A stretch of DNA of 64,000 bases from assembly GCA_963691705.1 (NCBI GenBank), contig OY829537.1, positions 19,096,078-19,160,077 on the forward strand. Reading direction: 5' to 3'. Shown in pieces: positions 32,916 to 44,000 of this stretch (positions within the stretch are counted from its first letter, which is position 1; the number at the start of each line of letters is the position of its first letter). The notes under the pieces were generated by a model. The model ran no database searches. It had not been told where the DNA came from and saw only the letters and a list, made by a program, of their open reading frames with translations. Source of the DNA: Viola odorata. Taxonomy: Eukaryota; Streptophyta; Magnoliopsida; Malpighiales; Violaceae. The position numbers were made by a program, and so were the translations under genes.

Positions 32916-33488
32916 TGATAATAATTTGTCTTCTGCCGAAGGATGTATGGCGGAGCAGCTCTTCTCAGATCAGTGTGCGCGACGGTCCACAGTACCTGCA
33001 ATGTGCCGGAGGGGGTCTCCGGTGGAAACACTCCGATGCTTAAGTCAGTAGGTGTACTAAAATTGGCAGAGTTTTGGCTAGTCAAGTCCGCTTACCTGCC
33101 TCCTTTGTGGGGGAGGTATTTATAGAAGAAAGGGGGCGTTCCCGCCCGAGTAAACGGGTACGGAGCTATCGCTCGCGTTAGGGTCTGTGATTCGCCCTTA
33201 TCGTGATACGCTACCTCGGCGGTAGGTGTTTTAGGTAGATATTGCCGCAGTAGGATAATGGCCGGAGCGTTAATCCTGACGCGTGGTTTCCTCTAGGGGT
33301 GAGATAACTCCTTGAGCCAAGCAGGAGGTCCGTGAGAGGAGCCGGTAGGGCCCTGTTAGCCTTTGTAGCGTTAGCCTTTGGGGAAGGTAGCAATCTTGTC
33401 CCTACCGTGGTGGTGCGAAACAGTAGCTATGCCTCTTCCCACCGGGTGATAGACGAAAATACCCTTTCTTTTAGGTGGATTGTTATCA
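32916..33488 (-). repeat. T1 5' LTR
   Basis: 573 bp, TGATAA...TTATCA; about 15 differences from the 3' LTR by eye, nearly all transitions. The inverted repeat at 33004-33024 has changed C to T on both arms and can still pair through G-U wobbles. TATAAATA on minus at 33117-33124. Confidence 0.95.
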
Positions 33489-33493
33489 ATATT

Positions 33494-35469
33494 CCTTCTG
33501 ACACCATGAGGCTTCATAGCCGGCTCTGGAAGACTCATAGGATTCTTTATTTTAAGATGTTTCAATACGGGTTCCGCCTCCCGATTCATGACACGCTAGA
33601 GCGTGTGCTGCGCCAGCACGGGCTTAACCCTGCGCAGATTACGCCTTCCTTCGCGCCTGCGAATTAAAAGATATTCTTGCGCCCTCCGTCCCTTTATTCC
33701 GCAAGTTCCTGACTCTGGTCTTTCGCGACGGCTTCATTAATATTATTCCTAGGTGGGATGACGCTCTAGTGAGGCCTTTCTGGCAGAAATTTTGAGGATT
33801 TGAGGGGAACGCTGAAAACTGGAAGAGCGGTTTCTTCGTTGTCAAATTACCCTCTCACCTGTGGCGTCCTGATTTCAACCTGGAGGTGGTTGATTGGGCA
33901 AAGCCAGTGCCTCTGTCTAGGGAAGAGTTGGACCAGGCCAATGCCTTGCTGGAGATAGAGTCTTCTTTCCAGATCCGGAATTTTTCCTTGTACAGGCCTT
34001 TAACTGAGTGTGCCATAGGTGAGCTTTTGAGCGTCGCCACTGCCTTGTATCCCCCTTGCTTACTAACATTACTTTTTGCAGGGGAAACCATCGCTCGTCC
34101 GCTCTCTGAGGGTGACGCTCCTCACAAGATTGTCGCTTCTTCACCGACTGCTCCCTCTACTTCTGCTGGGGCTCGAGCTGATTACCGTATGCCCATAAAG
34201 AAAAGAACGTTAGACGAGGTTCTTTCTAGGGAAAGCGGTTCCTCCTTCCGCACTTCCCGCTTTGTGGAAAACTGGTTGCCCAGTAGGAAGAAGAGGTCCG
34301 GGTCTGGTCCGCCAGTGACTGAGACGAAGATTTTCTCCTACGGAGCTGAGGACATGGATGTCATAGACACAGAACTGAGCCTCCGCCCGGCTTCCTCAGC
34401 CCAACGGAAGAAGCTAAGGGAAGCAAGCGAAGCTCGGGTGACAAAGGTGGCGACTCAATCTCCCCTTGCCACTACCACGAATACCATCGCTTCTGAGACT
34501 ATGCTTTCTCCTGGCGCGACTGAGGAGAGCGCAGCTTCTCTGCGTGGCACTTCCCTGCCTCCGGGATTGGTCGCTCCCCATAAAACCTCTACTGCAGCGA
34601 CAATACCCTCGTCCGCCGCAGACTCTACTCCTGTCGTGGAGCCTCCACACTCGCCCATTGGCCATTGTATTCCTGATGTGCCTCCTTTCGTCCCCAGTGG
34701 ACCTAGCTCTTCTCGCTCTCCTTCTAAGTCCCCTTGCCCGTTGTTCATTACTTCAATTCGAGACGTTGGGAGCTCTGGTGGTACCTCCGCCCCTTCCTTT
34801 GTTGCTGACCTTTCTCGTGACGGGCCTCAAGGAGTCCCTTCTCACCGATTAAATTTGTCGAAATTTGGGACTGACGGGTTCCGGGCCCTGGGGATATCAG
34901 ACCCCTTATCGCTGGATCAGCCCACGGCTATCCTGACCTGTGAAATGTTTCGCTCCTTCGAGGAGGAAAGTCAACTGCTGCAACTTCCTCCCGGAGTTTC
35001 GTACATGCGCGTCATGAACAACTGCCTTGCCGCCTTTCGACAACTTCATTACTTCATCAAGGCCCGTGGCACACAATCTCAAAACTCCGAAGCTCTAGCA
35101 AAGATAGAGGAGCTGTCGCGACTCCACAAGCGCGCTCAGGCCGAGCTGCGTGAGTGCCGCGCTGACCTTTCTCGAGAAAGATCTAAAGGAAAGGCCCAGG
35201 TCGAAGCTTTGGAGGCTGAGCTTGTGGCTGAGAAGAAGAAGAACTCGTTCCTTCTTGAAGAGGTATCATCCCGCGATGCCGACCTGTCGAAAGCTTTCAA
35301 GAAGGTGGCATGGTGGAAGAAGAAGACTGAACAGGCCATCATCGCCGGGGTGACAGATCAGCAACGCGGCAAGTCTACTGACCCTGCTGAGGTCGCTAAG
35401 TACGCCTCCACCCGGATGAAAGAGATTGACGAGAGCCAAGAGGGTTTCCTCTCCTCCGAAGAGGAGTGA
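33494..35469 (+). pseudogene. T2 antisense gene aC, 3' piece
   Basis: Continues from 18025 with PSDTMRLH and RILYFKMFQYGFRLPIHD. A deletion of about 25 bp near 33645 removes the SSWCGIYAF part and shifts the frame. TGA at 33793-33795 stands at the same codon as a TGA in T3. Then SHLWRPDFNLEVVDWAKP, an intron at 34019-34081 (63 bp, branch TTACTAAC) and exon 2 34082-35469, which is clean: TSRFVENWLP, Ser/Pro linker, coiled coil (AQAELRECRADLSRERSKGK onward) and an acidic end GFLSSEEE. The 660 bp to aD hold 3' signals and the aD promoter. Confidence 0.75.
34019..34081 (+). other. Intron in T2 gene aC
   Basis: Donor CATAG/GTGAGC, branch TTACTAAC, acceptor TTTTTGCAG/GGG; 63 bp, phase 1. Its length is a multiple of three and it has no stop, so read-through is also possible in this copy. 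Confidence 0.7.
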
Positions 35470-35951
35470 CGAGTTCATGCCTGGAGGAAACTTATTTGAT
35501 GTCGCTTCTCTGCTTGCACCCTTGTTGTATTATTATTTCATTCGGACTTTGTCGTCATCTCTTTATTTGTAATAATTACCAAACCTTACTATCTTGACCA
35601 AATAATGTGTGTTTTAAGACAATGTCGCTCTTTATCATGTGCCGCTTCACAGCTTTTTCTTTCATTTTGGCCTTTTGCATGCCGTGCCATTATGGCTTGT
35701 CGCTCCTTTGCGCCGGGTTTAATTGCGCCCTTTTCAGAGCATTTAATGCTCTGACTTCTTTTTACTTGATAAGGGAGGGAGGAGACAGCTTTGAGCCCAC
35801 GTGTCATCAAAGGGGGAACGCTAAAAGACTGGCGGGCTGAGCCTGTCTTTTCGCTCCTCAGAGATTGTACCCGCTTCCCGCGCTTCACCGCCCTTGACAC
35901 ATCACACACTACACTTGCTTGACCCGTCGTCCCCCTTTAGCTCCTAGGGTT

Positions 35952-35960
35952 TATATATAA
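35952..35960 (+). promoter_or_regulatory. TATA box of T2 gene aD
   Basis: TATATATAA in the phrase cctagggtttatatataaga, 178 bp before the ATG; the cctagggtt-ata phrase is shared with T3. Confidence 0.65.
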
Positions 35961-36129
35961 GACCCCACGTGCTTTCTTCTTGTCTTTTATTACTCTTTTC
36001 TCCTTTAAACAAACGAAAGAGAAGGAGAACGATTCCTCTTCCTCCTCCTAGAGTCTACCGCCGCCTGGGTGCTTCGATCTTCTACTCTCAGCAGGTAATT
36101 TCCTTTATGTTCTTCTCTTTACCTTGCTC

Positions 36130-38449
36130 ATGGCTCCTAATCGCCATAACTCCCGCCCCGCTGGGGAGGGGGATATTAATACCACCGTTTCCACCATTAC
36201 TTCCACCGCCATCCTTCGGCGGCGCCTGCGGAGCTATAATGCCACCGTGGACCAGTTGGAGGGGTACTCCACTGAAGTTGCCCCGAAATCCCTTCGCCTC
36301 AACAGCGAATTACCCGGCAACCGTAGGGTTCTTTATGCCAAGATATTTCATTATGGTTTCCGGCTGCCTCTGGATCCCTTGATTGCTGAATTACTTTCTG
36401 AGTTCGATTTGAACGCTACCCAACTGAGTCCAAACGCCTACTGTGGCATTTACGCTTTTATGGCCCTCTGTAGATATATAGGGAATTAATCTCCTTCCTT
36501 GTTGTTGCTCCGCTCCCTCTTTCAGTTGTACCACCATAGCAATGGCATCATAGCGATATCGCCCCGCTATGATGTTGAGGCTTTAAACTCTTTTACCTGG
36601 AAGTTGTTATTCCTTGAATCTTCCATTGCTGCTTGGAAAAAGGGATTCTTCATCATCAATCTGCCCCAGCCTTTGTGGCGGACCGGTTTTAATCTAGCTA
36701 TTCGAGACGTTGCCTGGGGTGGCAGGCCGGAGTTAGGGCCAGCTGACCAAGACTGGCTAAACAGACTACTCAATTTGCCTGAGATCCCTGGTGTTCGCAC
36801 TCACGAACTCGCATGCCAAGGCAACATCCAGGATTGCATCCAAAGTGAGCTTCACACCTCTGATCACTATTCCACACCAATACTAACTCTAACATTCTTT
36901 TCTTATTTCTACAGATCCTCCCGCCGGGTGGAAGCCTGATTGTATCAAGAAAAGGGAGAAGAGGACTCAACAGAAGAGAGAAAAAAGAGTTCTTTCCGCC
37001 ACTTCGGCCAGCGCCGCTGCTGATATCCCGCGTGCTTCCGCTTCTGCGCCTGAGTCTTCCTCCCTTCCCCAAGCGGAAACTACCGCCATATCAACCGCTG
37101 CTCCGATTTCTTCCCCCGGCGTTGCTTCTACACAAGCGTCATCTTCCCATACTCCTCTTGCCAGGAAGAGGAAAAGGACTCTCCGCCTTCGAATTGTCGC
37201 TCCTACACGTCCTCCTGCTCAGGTGGTTTTCATAAATTTTTCCATGTCTATGCATTTTTATTTCTCTTAATACCCCTTTGTCTCTTGTGCGTAGGATACT
37301 GCTGCCGTTGCCTCTTCCACTACGCCTTCGCGCGACAGTATGGATTTGTCGAGCATTCTTGGCCCCAAGCGTCCCCGTCTTAACGAAGGTGTTCCATCAG
37401 CGGACAACTCTGTCGCTGGTCAGGGTAGGCAGGACGGCATTTCCAATACTGGTCCCTTGGCAGGCGACCAAGGCTCTGACCCGGCGGGGAGTGGGGCTAC
37501 CCCGACGCCGCTTCATCCCTTTTTTGCCACATCAGCTCCTCCTCCAGGCGATTCCTTGGACTTTCTGGAGGTTCTTGAAAAGGAACACTTTCTAAACTTA
37601 ACGACCGGCAGCTTCAATATTGGCGCTGGGCCGTCCAACCGTTCTCCTCCATCCCCTCCAGATGTCTTCTTCGTCCCCACTGCTGTTCAGACAATCCTTC
37701 CCTCTCATCCCCCGATAGAAACCCCGCGGATGGTGGCTGAGTTAAGCACTATACTCTCTAGTGGAGCCACCATCCATCAAATTGATATGAGCAACATCCG
37801 CCAGCGCGGGTTCCCAGCGTTAGGAGGCGACAGCTCTCTAGCGACATCCGCTTTGTTAGCAGGACATTTGCTGTCAGTTGAGGAGGAAGAGCGAGACTTC
37901 CTCTCCATTGCCGAGGGTGAACAATTGCAGCAGATAAGGACTCATCTGTTTTCTGGCTTTCAAGGTTTCCATTACTGGTCTGTAGATATGATGAGACAAA
38001 TGAGCTCTCTCCAATCTTCCTCCCAGGTGTGGCGCAACACTAATCGTCAGCTCTCTGAAGCAATCAGCGGGTATCAAAGGGAGCTTCATGAAGCTCAAGA
38101 GAAGCTGCGGAAGAGTGTTGAGGAGCGACAACGTATGGAGAACAGTTTAAGGAAAGAGTTGGAGGAGGCCAAAGGGCTCCTAGCCGCTGGGGATATCGCC
38201 CTTCAAGAGGAGCGGAGCAAGAACACCGCACTTAAAGAGGAGACAGCGGACAAGTGCAAGTGGTTTTCAGAACAAGCGGCAGGCCTCATGGCCGATTGCT
38301 TCATAGAGCATCACGGCCGCAATTTCTTTGACGCTGACGCTATCATCCTCCTTTTTAAGGAAAAGTCCGGGTTCCTCACTGAAGAGGGCTATCGCCAGGC
38401 AAAAAGGCCACGGCCTGACGAGGGGAACAGCAGCGTGCCCGGGCTGTGA
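36130..38449 (+). pseudogene. T2 antisense gene aD, two introns, a single stop
   Basis: Exons 36130-36844, 36915-37222 and 37295-38449, introns 70 bp (phase 1) and 72 bp (phase 0); 726 codons in one frame with only TAA at 36487-36489. Start MAPNRHNSRP. Helical domain about 50-235 (RLNSELPGNRRVLYAKIFHY, ATQLSPNAYCGIYAFM, then the SPRYDVEALNSFTWKLLF segment). Exon 2: NPPAGWKPD and a basic Lys/Arg part with ARKRKRTLRLR, a possible nuclear signal. Exon 3: MDLSSILGPKRPRLNEG, Ser/Pro linker, coiled coil (about 590-660) and EKCKWFSEQAAGLMAD-like end. Best-kept aD copy of the three. Unknown function. Confidence 0.75.
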
Positions 38450-38576
38450 ATGTCACCTCTCTTTTGTCCATCGGGTGCTCCAACTCCCTTGCCCATTTTT
38501 GTGTTTTTTAGGGCCTTTTGTTTGAGCAAGCATCCCTTCATGTGTAAACAGTTCGCACAACTTTCTGCGCATTTTA

Positions 38577-38920
38577 ACTTATCACTTCGTTAGTAGCGAC
38601 ATATATCGAAATTTTTTAATTACCTTGGGGTATTGCCGCGCGATCTCCTTTCTTACTTAGCACGATCCCCCAAAGATGTCGCTTGTGCCTAATTTTCTGC
38701 ACCTTTTCACTTATCACTTTGTTAATAGCGACATTTATCGAAAAAATTTAATTACCTTGGGGTATTGCCGCGCGATCTCCTTTCTTACTTAGCACGATCC
38801 CCCAAAGATGTCGCTTGTGCCTAATTTTCTGCACCTTTTCACTTATCACTTTGTTAATAGCGACATTTATCAAAAAAAATTAATTACCTTGGGGTATTGC
38901 CGCGCGATCTCCCCCGATGT
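38577..38920. repeat. 132-bp tandem repeat, about 2.6 copies, in T2
   Basis: Marker phrase atcactt.gttagtagcgac at 38581, 38713 and 38845. Each unit carries agcgaca and gatgtcgctt, the word enriched in T2. Confidence 0.9.
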
Positions 38921-38924
38921 CGCT

Positions 38925-39085
38925 CGTGTCCCGTACTCTTCCAGCCAAACTTCACCGGGTTTGTCCCTTCCGATTACTAGCTGTGGTACGGTGACCTTTC
39001 CTATCCGCGCGTGTCCCGTACTCTTCCAGCCAAACTTCACCGGGTTTGTCCCTTCCGGTTACTAGCTGTGGTACGGTGACCTTCA
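38925..39085. repeat. About 77-bp direct repeat, two copies, in T2
   Basis: cgtgtcccgtactcttccag...cttcaccgggtttgtccc...tactagctgtggtacggtgacc occurs twice. The cttcaccgggt...ctag core is shared with the 77-bp repeat of T1. Confidence 0.85.
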
Positions 39086-39104
39086 TATTTCTTCAATCGG
39101 CCGG

Positions 39105-39600
39105 GGAAGTGCCCTCACTCGCAGCGCCGCCTGATCAAGGCCGGTCACCACGAGGATAGGACTTTCACTTCTTCAGCGTTGCCCTCACACCTCGGAACGT
39201 GCCCTCGCTTAACGATGGGCCTATGTTAGCGCTACCACCGTAAGGATAGGATTTTCACTTGCGAGGTAGAGTTTTTATCTTCCCTGGGGTCGTGCCTCAC
39301 TTGATGATCATCCGCCTTTGTGAGCGCGAGCTGCCACAAGGATAGGACTTTACACCCCCAGGGGAGTCGGGGCGTGCCCTTTCTCTAGGTTTCCCCAGGA
39401 TAGGATTTTTCACTCCCAACAGTGCTGGAAAGTGTCTCCTCTTGGCGAGCCGCCTGATCAGGGCCGGCCTCCCAAGGCCAGAATTTTTCACTTCCAGCAC
39501 CATCTATTAGGATCACCAGGGTGTGCCTCATCTTGCCGATCCGTCCGCGTCAGTCCATTCCGCTCCCAAGGTTAGGACTTTTCACCCCTGACATCCTCTT
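39105..39600. repeat. T2 six-copy block of the AAGGATAGGATTTTCAC motif
   Basis: Six diverged copies (for instance cgaggataggactttcac, cgtaaggataggattttcac, ccaaggttaggacttttcac). The first and fifth follow a tgatca-ggccgg phrase, the second a tatgttagcgc phrase. Same place and count as in T1 and T3. Confidence 0.7.
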
Positions 39601-39667
39601 TTCCCTATCATCTACACATTACCCAGACAACCAACAAGGAAACAAAAAATATTTCCACAACAATTGT

Positions 39668-41090
39668 TAGACCAAGCCCACGGCATGTCAAAATTTCAAA
39701 AGACCATGCCCACGGCATGTCGATATTTCAAAGACCATGCCCACGGCATGTCAATATTTCAAAAGACCATGCCCACGACATGTCGATATTTCAAAAGACC
39801 ATGCCCACGGCATGTCGAATTTCAAAGACCATGCCCACGGCATGTCGAATTTCAAAGACCATGCCCACGGCATGTCGATATTTCAAAAGACCATGCCTAC
39901 GGCATGTCAAATTTCAAAGACCATGCCCACGGCATGTCGATATTTCAAAAGACCATGCCCACGGCATGTCAAATTTCAAAGACCATGCCCACGGCATGTC
40001 AAATTTCAAAGACCATGCCAACGGCATGTCGATATTTCAAAAGACCATGCCCACGACATGTCAATATTTCAAAAGACCATGACCACGGCATGTCGATATT
40101 TCAAAAGACCATGCCCACGGCATGTCAATATTTCAAAAGACCATGCCAACGGCATGTCGATATTTCAAAAGACCATGCCCACAGCATGTCAAATTTCAAA
40201 AACCATGCCAACGGCATGTCGATATTTCAAAAGACCATGCCCACAGCATGTCAATATTTCAAAAGACCATGCCCACGGCATGTCGATATTTCAAAAGACC
40301 ATGCCCACGACATGTCAATATTTCAAAAGACCATGCCTACGGCATGTCAAATTTCAAAAGACCATGCCCACGGCATGTCAATATTTCAAAAGACCATGCC
40401 CACGGCATGTCGATATTTCAAAAGACCATGCCCACGGCATGTCAAATTTCGAAAGACCATGCCCACGGCATGTCAAATTTCAAAGACCATGCCCACGACA
40501 TGTCAATATTTCAAAAGACCATGCCCATGGCATGTCGATATTTCAAAAGACCATGCCCACGGTATGTCGATATTTCAAAAGACCATGCCCACGGCATGTC
40601 AAATTTCAAAAGACCATGCCCACGGCATGTCAAATTTCAAAGACCATGCCCACGGCATATCGATATTTCAAAAGACCATGCCCACGGCATGTCGATATTT
40701 CAAAAGACCATGCCCACGGCATGTCGATATTTCAAAAGACCATGCCCACGGCATGTCAATATTTCAAAAGACCATGCCCACGGCATGTCAAATTTCAAAA
40801 GACCATGCCTACGGCATGTCAAATTTCAAAGACCATGCCCACGGCATGTCGATATTTCAAAAGACCATGCCCACGGCATGTCAATATTTCAAAAGACCAT
40901 GCCCACGGCATGTCAAATTTCAAAAGACCATGCCCACGGCATGTCAAATTTCAAAGACCATGCCCACGGCATGTCAATTTTCCACAAATTTCAAAACCAT
41001 GCATAACAGCATGTTTAAATTTCACAAATTTCAAAACCATGCTTAACAGCATGTTTAAATTTCACAAATTTCAAAACCATGCTTAACAGC
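39668..41090. repeat. 30-32-bp minisatellite, about 43 copies, in T2
   Basis: Units gaccatgcccacggcatgtc plus gatatttcaaaa or a shorter aaatttcaaa tail. Each holds the inverted repeat catgcc-cac-ggcatg. The last three units (about 40990-41090) are longer and diverged (catgcttaacagcatg) and touch the gag-pol stop codon, so the array seems to have grown from the sequence just after pol. It translates openly in all three plus frames because of its period; not a gene. Confidence 0.95.
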
Positions 41091-41094
41091 ATGT

Positions 41095-44000
41095 TCAGGT
41101 TCTAGCATGATACAATTTTAATCTAGCAATATTCCAAGAGTTAGGTAAGGGAGTACCGTCAACCGCTTCAAGGTGATACGCTCCCTTTCCGATAACACGA
41201 GTGGCGCGATACGGTCCTTCCCAATTTGAGCTGAGCTTCCACATTCATTGGCCCGCCGCCCGTTTATCCCTGAGCACGAGGTCTCCCACTTTGAGCAGCC
41301 GCTCCTTGACACGCCTGTTGTGATACCGTGCCATTCTTCTTTTGTAGTACATTATTTTTAAGAGGGCTTCCTCGCGTGCCTCAGGGAGCATGTCGAGGTT
41401 AGCTCATAACTTCTCCTCATTTAGTTCCTCCTTGAAATATTCAATCCTCAAGCTTAGGGTGCCAATTTCGACGGGTGTTATCGCTTCAACGCCGAAAGCC
41501 ATCGCAAAAGGCGTCTCACCCGTGCTTATTTTGACGGTCATGCGATAAGCCCACATTACATAGGGTAATTCATCTGGCCACTTCTTTTTCGACCCCTCAA
41601 GATTTTTCTTGATGCCGCTCAGAATGCTTCGGTTGGTCACCTCCGCCTGGCCGTTAGTCTGAGGGTGCGCCACAGAGGAGAACCTCTGTTCAATCTGAAA
41701 TTCTTCGCATTGCTCCTTGAAGAAGCGGCTGGTAAATTGCGCCCCGTTGTCACTAACTAGCACCCGAGGCACCCCGAAGCGCATGATCACTTGGTGCTTA
41801 AAGAAGTGCCATACTTTTTCCGTCGTATTAGTGGCCACCGCTTCCGCTTCTGCCCATTTAGTAAAATAATCCACTGCCACGATTACAAACTTCAATTGCG
41901 ACCTTGCCTTAGGAAAGGGGCCTAAGATATCAATTCCCCACTTAGCAAAAGGACAAGGTGCCACGATCAGGGATATTTCAGTGGCAGGCCGTCGAGGGAT
42001 TTTGGCAAATTCTTGACATCTATGACACGACAACACAAAGTTGTTACAATCCCTCCGAATAGTGGGCCAATAGAATCCTGCCCGAAACACCTGCGCTGCC
42101 ATGGTACCACCCGACACATGCATGCCGCAGATGCCCTCATGGATCTCGCGCAGGGTGTGGAGACCTTCTTGTTCTGTTATGCATTTTGCGGCCGGGTGCG
42201 AGAAGCATCTCCTAATTAGCACCCCATCATAATAAGTGCACCTCGCCGCCTGCCTCAATACTTTTTTCTTTTCTGCACTGTCGCTTGGGAGCTCGTCGTG
42301 CTTCAAAAATTTTATCACGGGGACCCTTCAGTCCTCTTCGATCTCCTCTATACATAGCGACAACTGTTCCTCCATGAAGGACGGCAATGACCTTTCTTCA
42401 TAGTATACGTCCTTTGGAATGGTGGCCTCCTGATTGGCCGCCATCTTGGCGAGACTGTCCGCCTCAGTATTGCTCTCCCGCGGGATGTGCTCGAAAGTGA
42501 TACACAGGCCACTTTGTTCCATTTCTGCCAACTCCTTTTTCACTTTCGAGAGATATTGCGCCATCATCGGCTCTCTAGCTTGGGAATATCCCAAGACTTG
42601 ATCAATTATCAACTTGGAGTCCCCCCGCATTATCAACCGCGGGGTTCCAGTCACCCGGTCATTCTCAGCTTTGGCGAAAAGATTCCTTCCAACTCTAAGT
42701 CCTGCCAATAACGCTTCATACTCTGCTGCGTTGTTGGACAGTGGTTGTAGGATTCTAATGGCGTGCCGCACCCGCATATCATGTGGCCCGACCATATATA
42801 TTCCAGCTCCCGCCAGTTCCTGATTTTTGGCGCCATCTACATAGATGAGCCATGTGTCTGCTAGGACCTCTAAGAATGGGGTCATTGCATTGCTTTCTTT
42901 CTTTTCAAGTGGCTCCGCCACGCTGTCTCCAGTGAATGTGCACTCGGCTATGAAATCCGCCAAAACCTGAGCTTTTACGGATGGTCGAGCTTTGTAATGT
43001 AACCCATATTGCTCTAGCTCGATTGACCAGATCAACATCCTCCCCGAGGATTCTCGTTTCCTGAAAATCCTTCTCAAAGGCTGATCCATAAGCACGATGA
43101 CCGGATGGGCCTGAAAATACCTGTCCATCTTTCGTGTGGATTGTATCAGGGCGAACGCCACCTTCTCAAGGTGGGTGTACCGCACTTCGGCGTCTTTTAA
43201 CACATGACTGACGAAGAAGACAGGTCGGTGGGCATAGTTATCCTCCCGAACCAGGACAGCGCTGACTACCTCGTCCGCGACGCCAAGGTACAAAAATAAT
43301 GTGTCGCCCGGCTCCGGTCGTGTTAGAACCAAGCTGGACGACAAATAAGCTTTCAAACTCATGAACGCTCCTTCGCATTCTTGCGTCCACCCAAAAGGAG
43401 CTTTCCTGCGTATAACTTTGAAGAATGGCAGGCACTTTTCGCCCTGCTTAGAGATGAACCGTCCTAGAGCAATGACGCATCCTGTCAATCTCTGGACCTC
43501 CTGAAGGGTTCGCGGCGATACCATATCATGGATAGCCTTGATCTTTGACGGGTTTGGCTGGATGCCCTTTTGGCTTACCATGTACCCGAGAAATTTTCCC
43601 ACCTGAAATGCAAACGCGCACTTGCGGGGATTTAGTTTTATCTGGTACTTTCTCAGCGTGTCAAACACTTCCTGTAAGTCGGCCAGATGGTCACCGAAAC
43701 TTCAGCTCTTGACCAGTACATCGTCTACGTATGCTTCTACGTTTCTCCCGATTTGCTTTTCAAACACTTTGTTGGCCATACGCTGGAAAGTTGCCCCTGC
43801 ATTCTTTAGACCGAACGGCATTGCCGTGTAGCAATAAGTGGCCTTCGAGGTCATAAATGTCGTCTTTTCCTCATCCTCTTTGGCCATGGGAATTTGATGG
43901 TATCCGGAATTGGCGTCCAGGGAACTCAAATACGCGTACCCTGCCGCTTGATCGACCAACTGATCAATCCGAGGGAGCGGATAGCAGTCCTTAGGGCAAG

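Larger units (their letters stand above)
18026..33488 (-). mobile_element. T1: giant Tat-lineage Ty3/gypsy retrotransposon, 15.5 kb, nearly intact
   Basis: LTRs 18026-18598 and 32916-33488, both 573 bp, differing by eye at about 15 positions and no indel. Target duplication atatt at 18021-18025 and 33489-33493. Sense strand is minus: PBS 32894-32912, gag-pol 32830 to 26957, six-motif block, 77-bp repeats, then antisense genes aD, aC, aB, aA. Inserted into gene aC of T2. With a plant rate near 1.3e-8 per site and year the LTR difference would mean about one million years (inference). Confidence 0.97.

Noticed and set aside
34019..34081. Reading T2 aC as one unspliced 527-codon frame
   Set aside because: The 63-bp segment is open by chance; T1 and T3 need splicing at the same place and all have GT-AG borders.
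39664..41086. Three long open frames (about 460, 449 and 294 codons) on plus
   Set aside because: They are translations of the 30-32-bp minisatellite in all three phases; a repeat without stop words gives this automatically.
39668..41090. CRISPR-like look of regular short repeats
   Set aside because: Units are contiguous with no unique spacers, and the setting is a plant retrotransposon.
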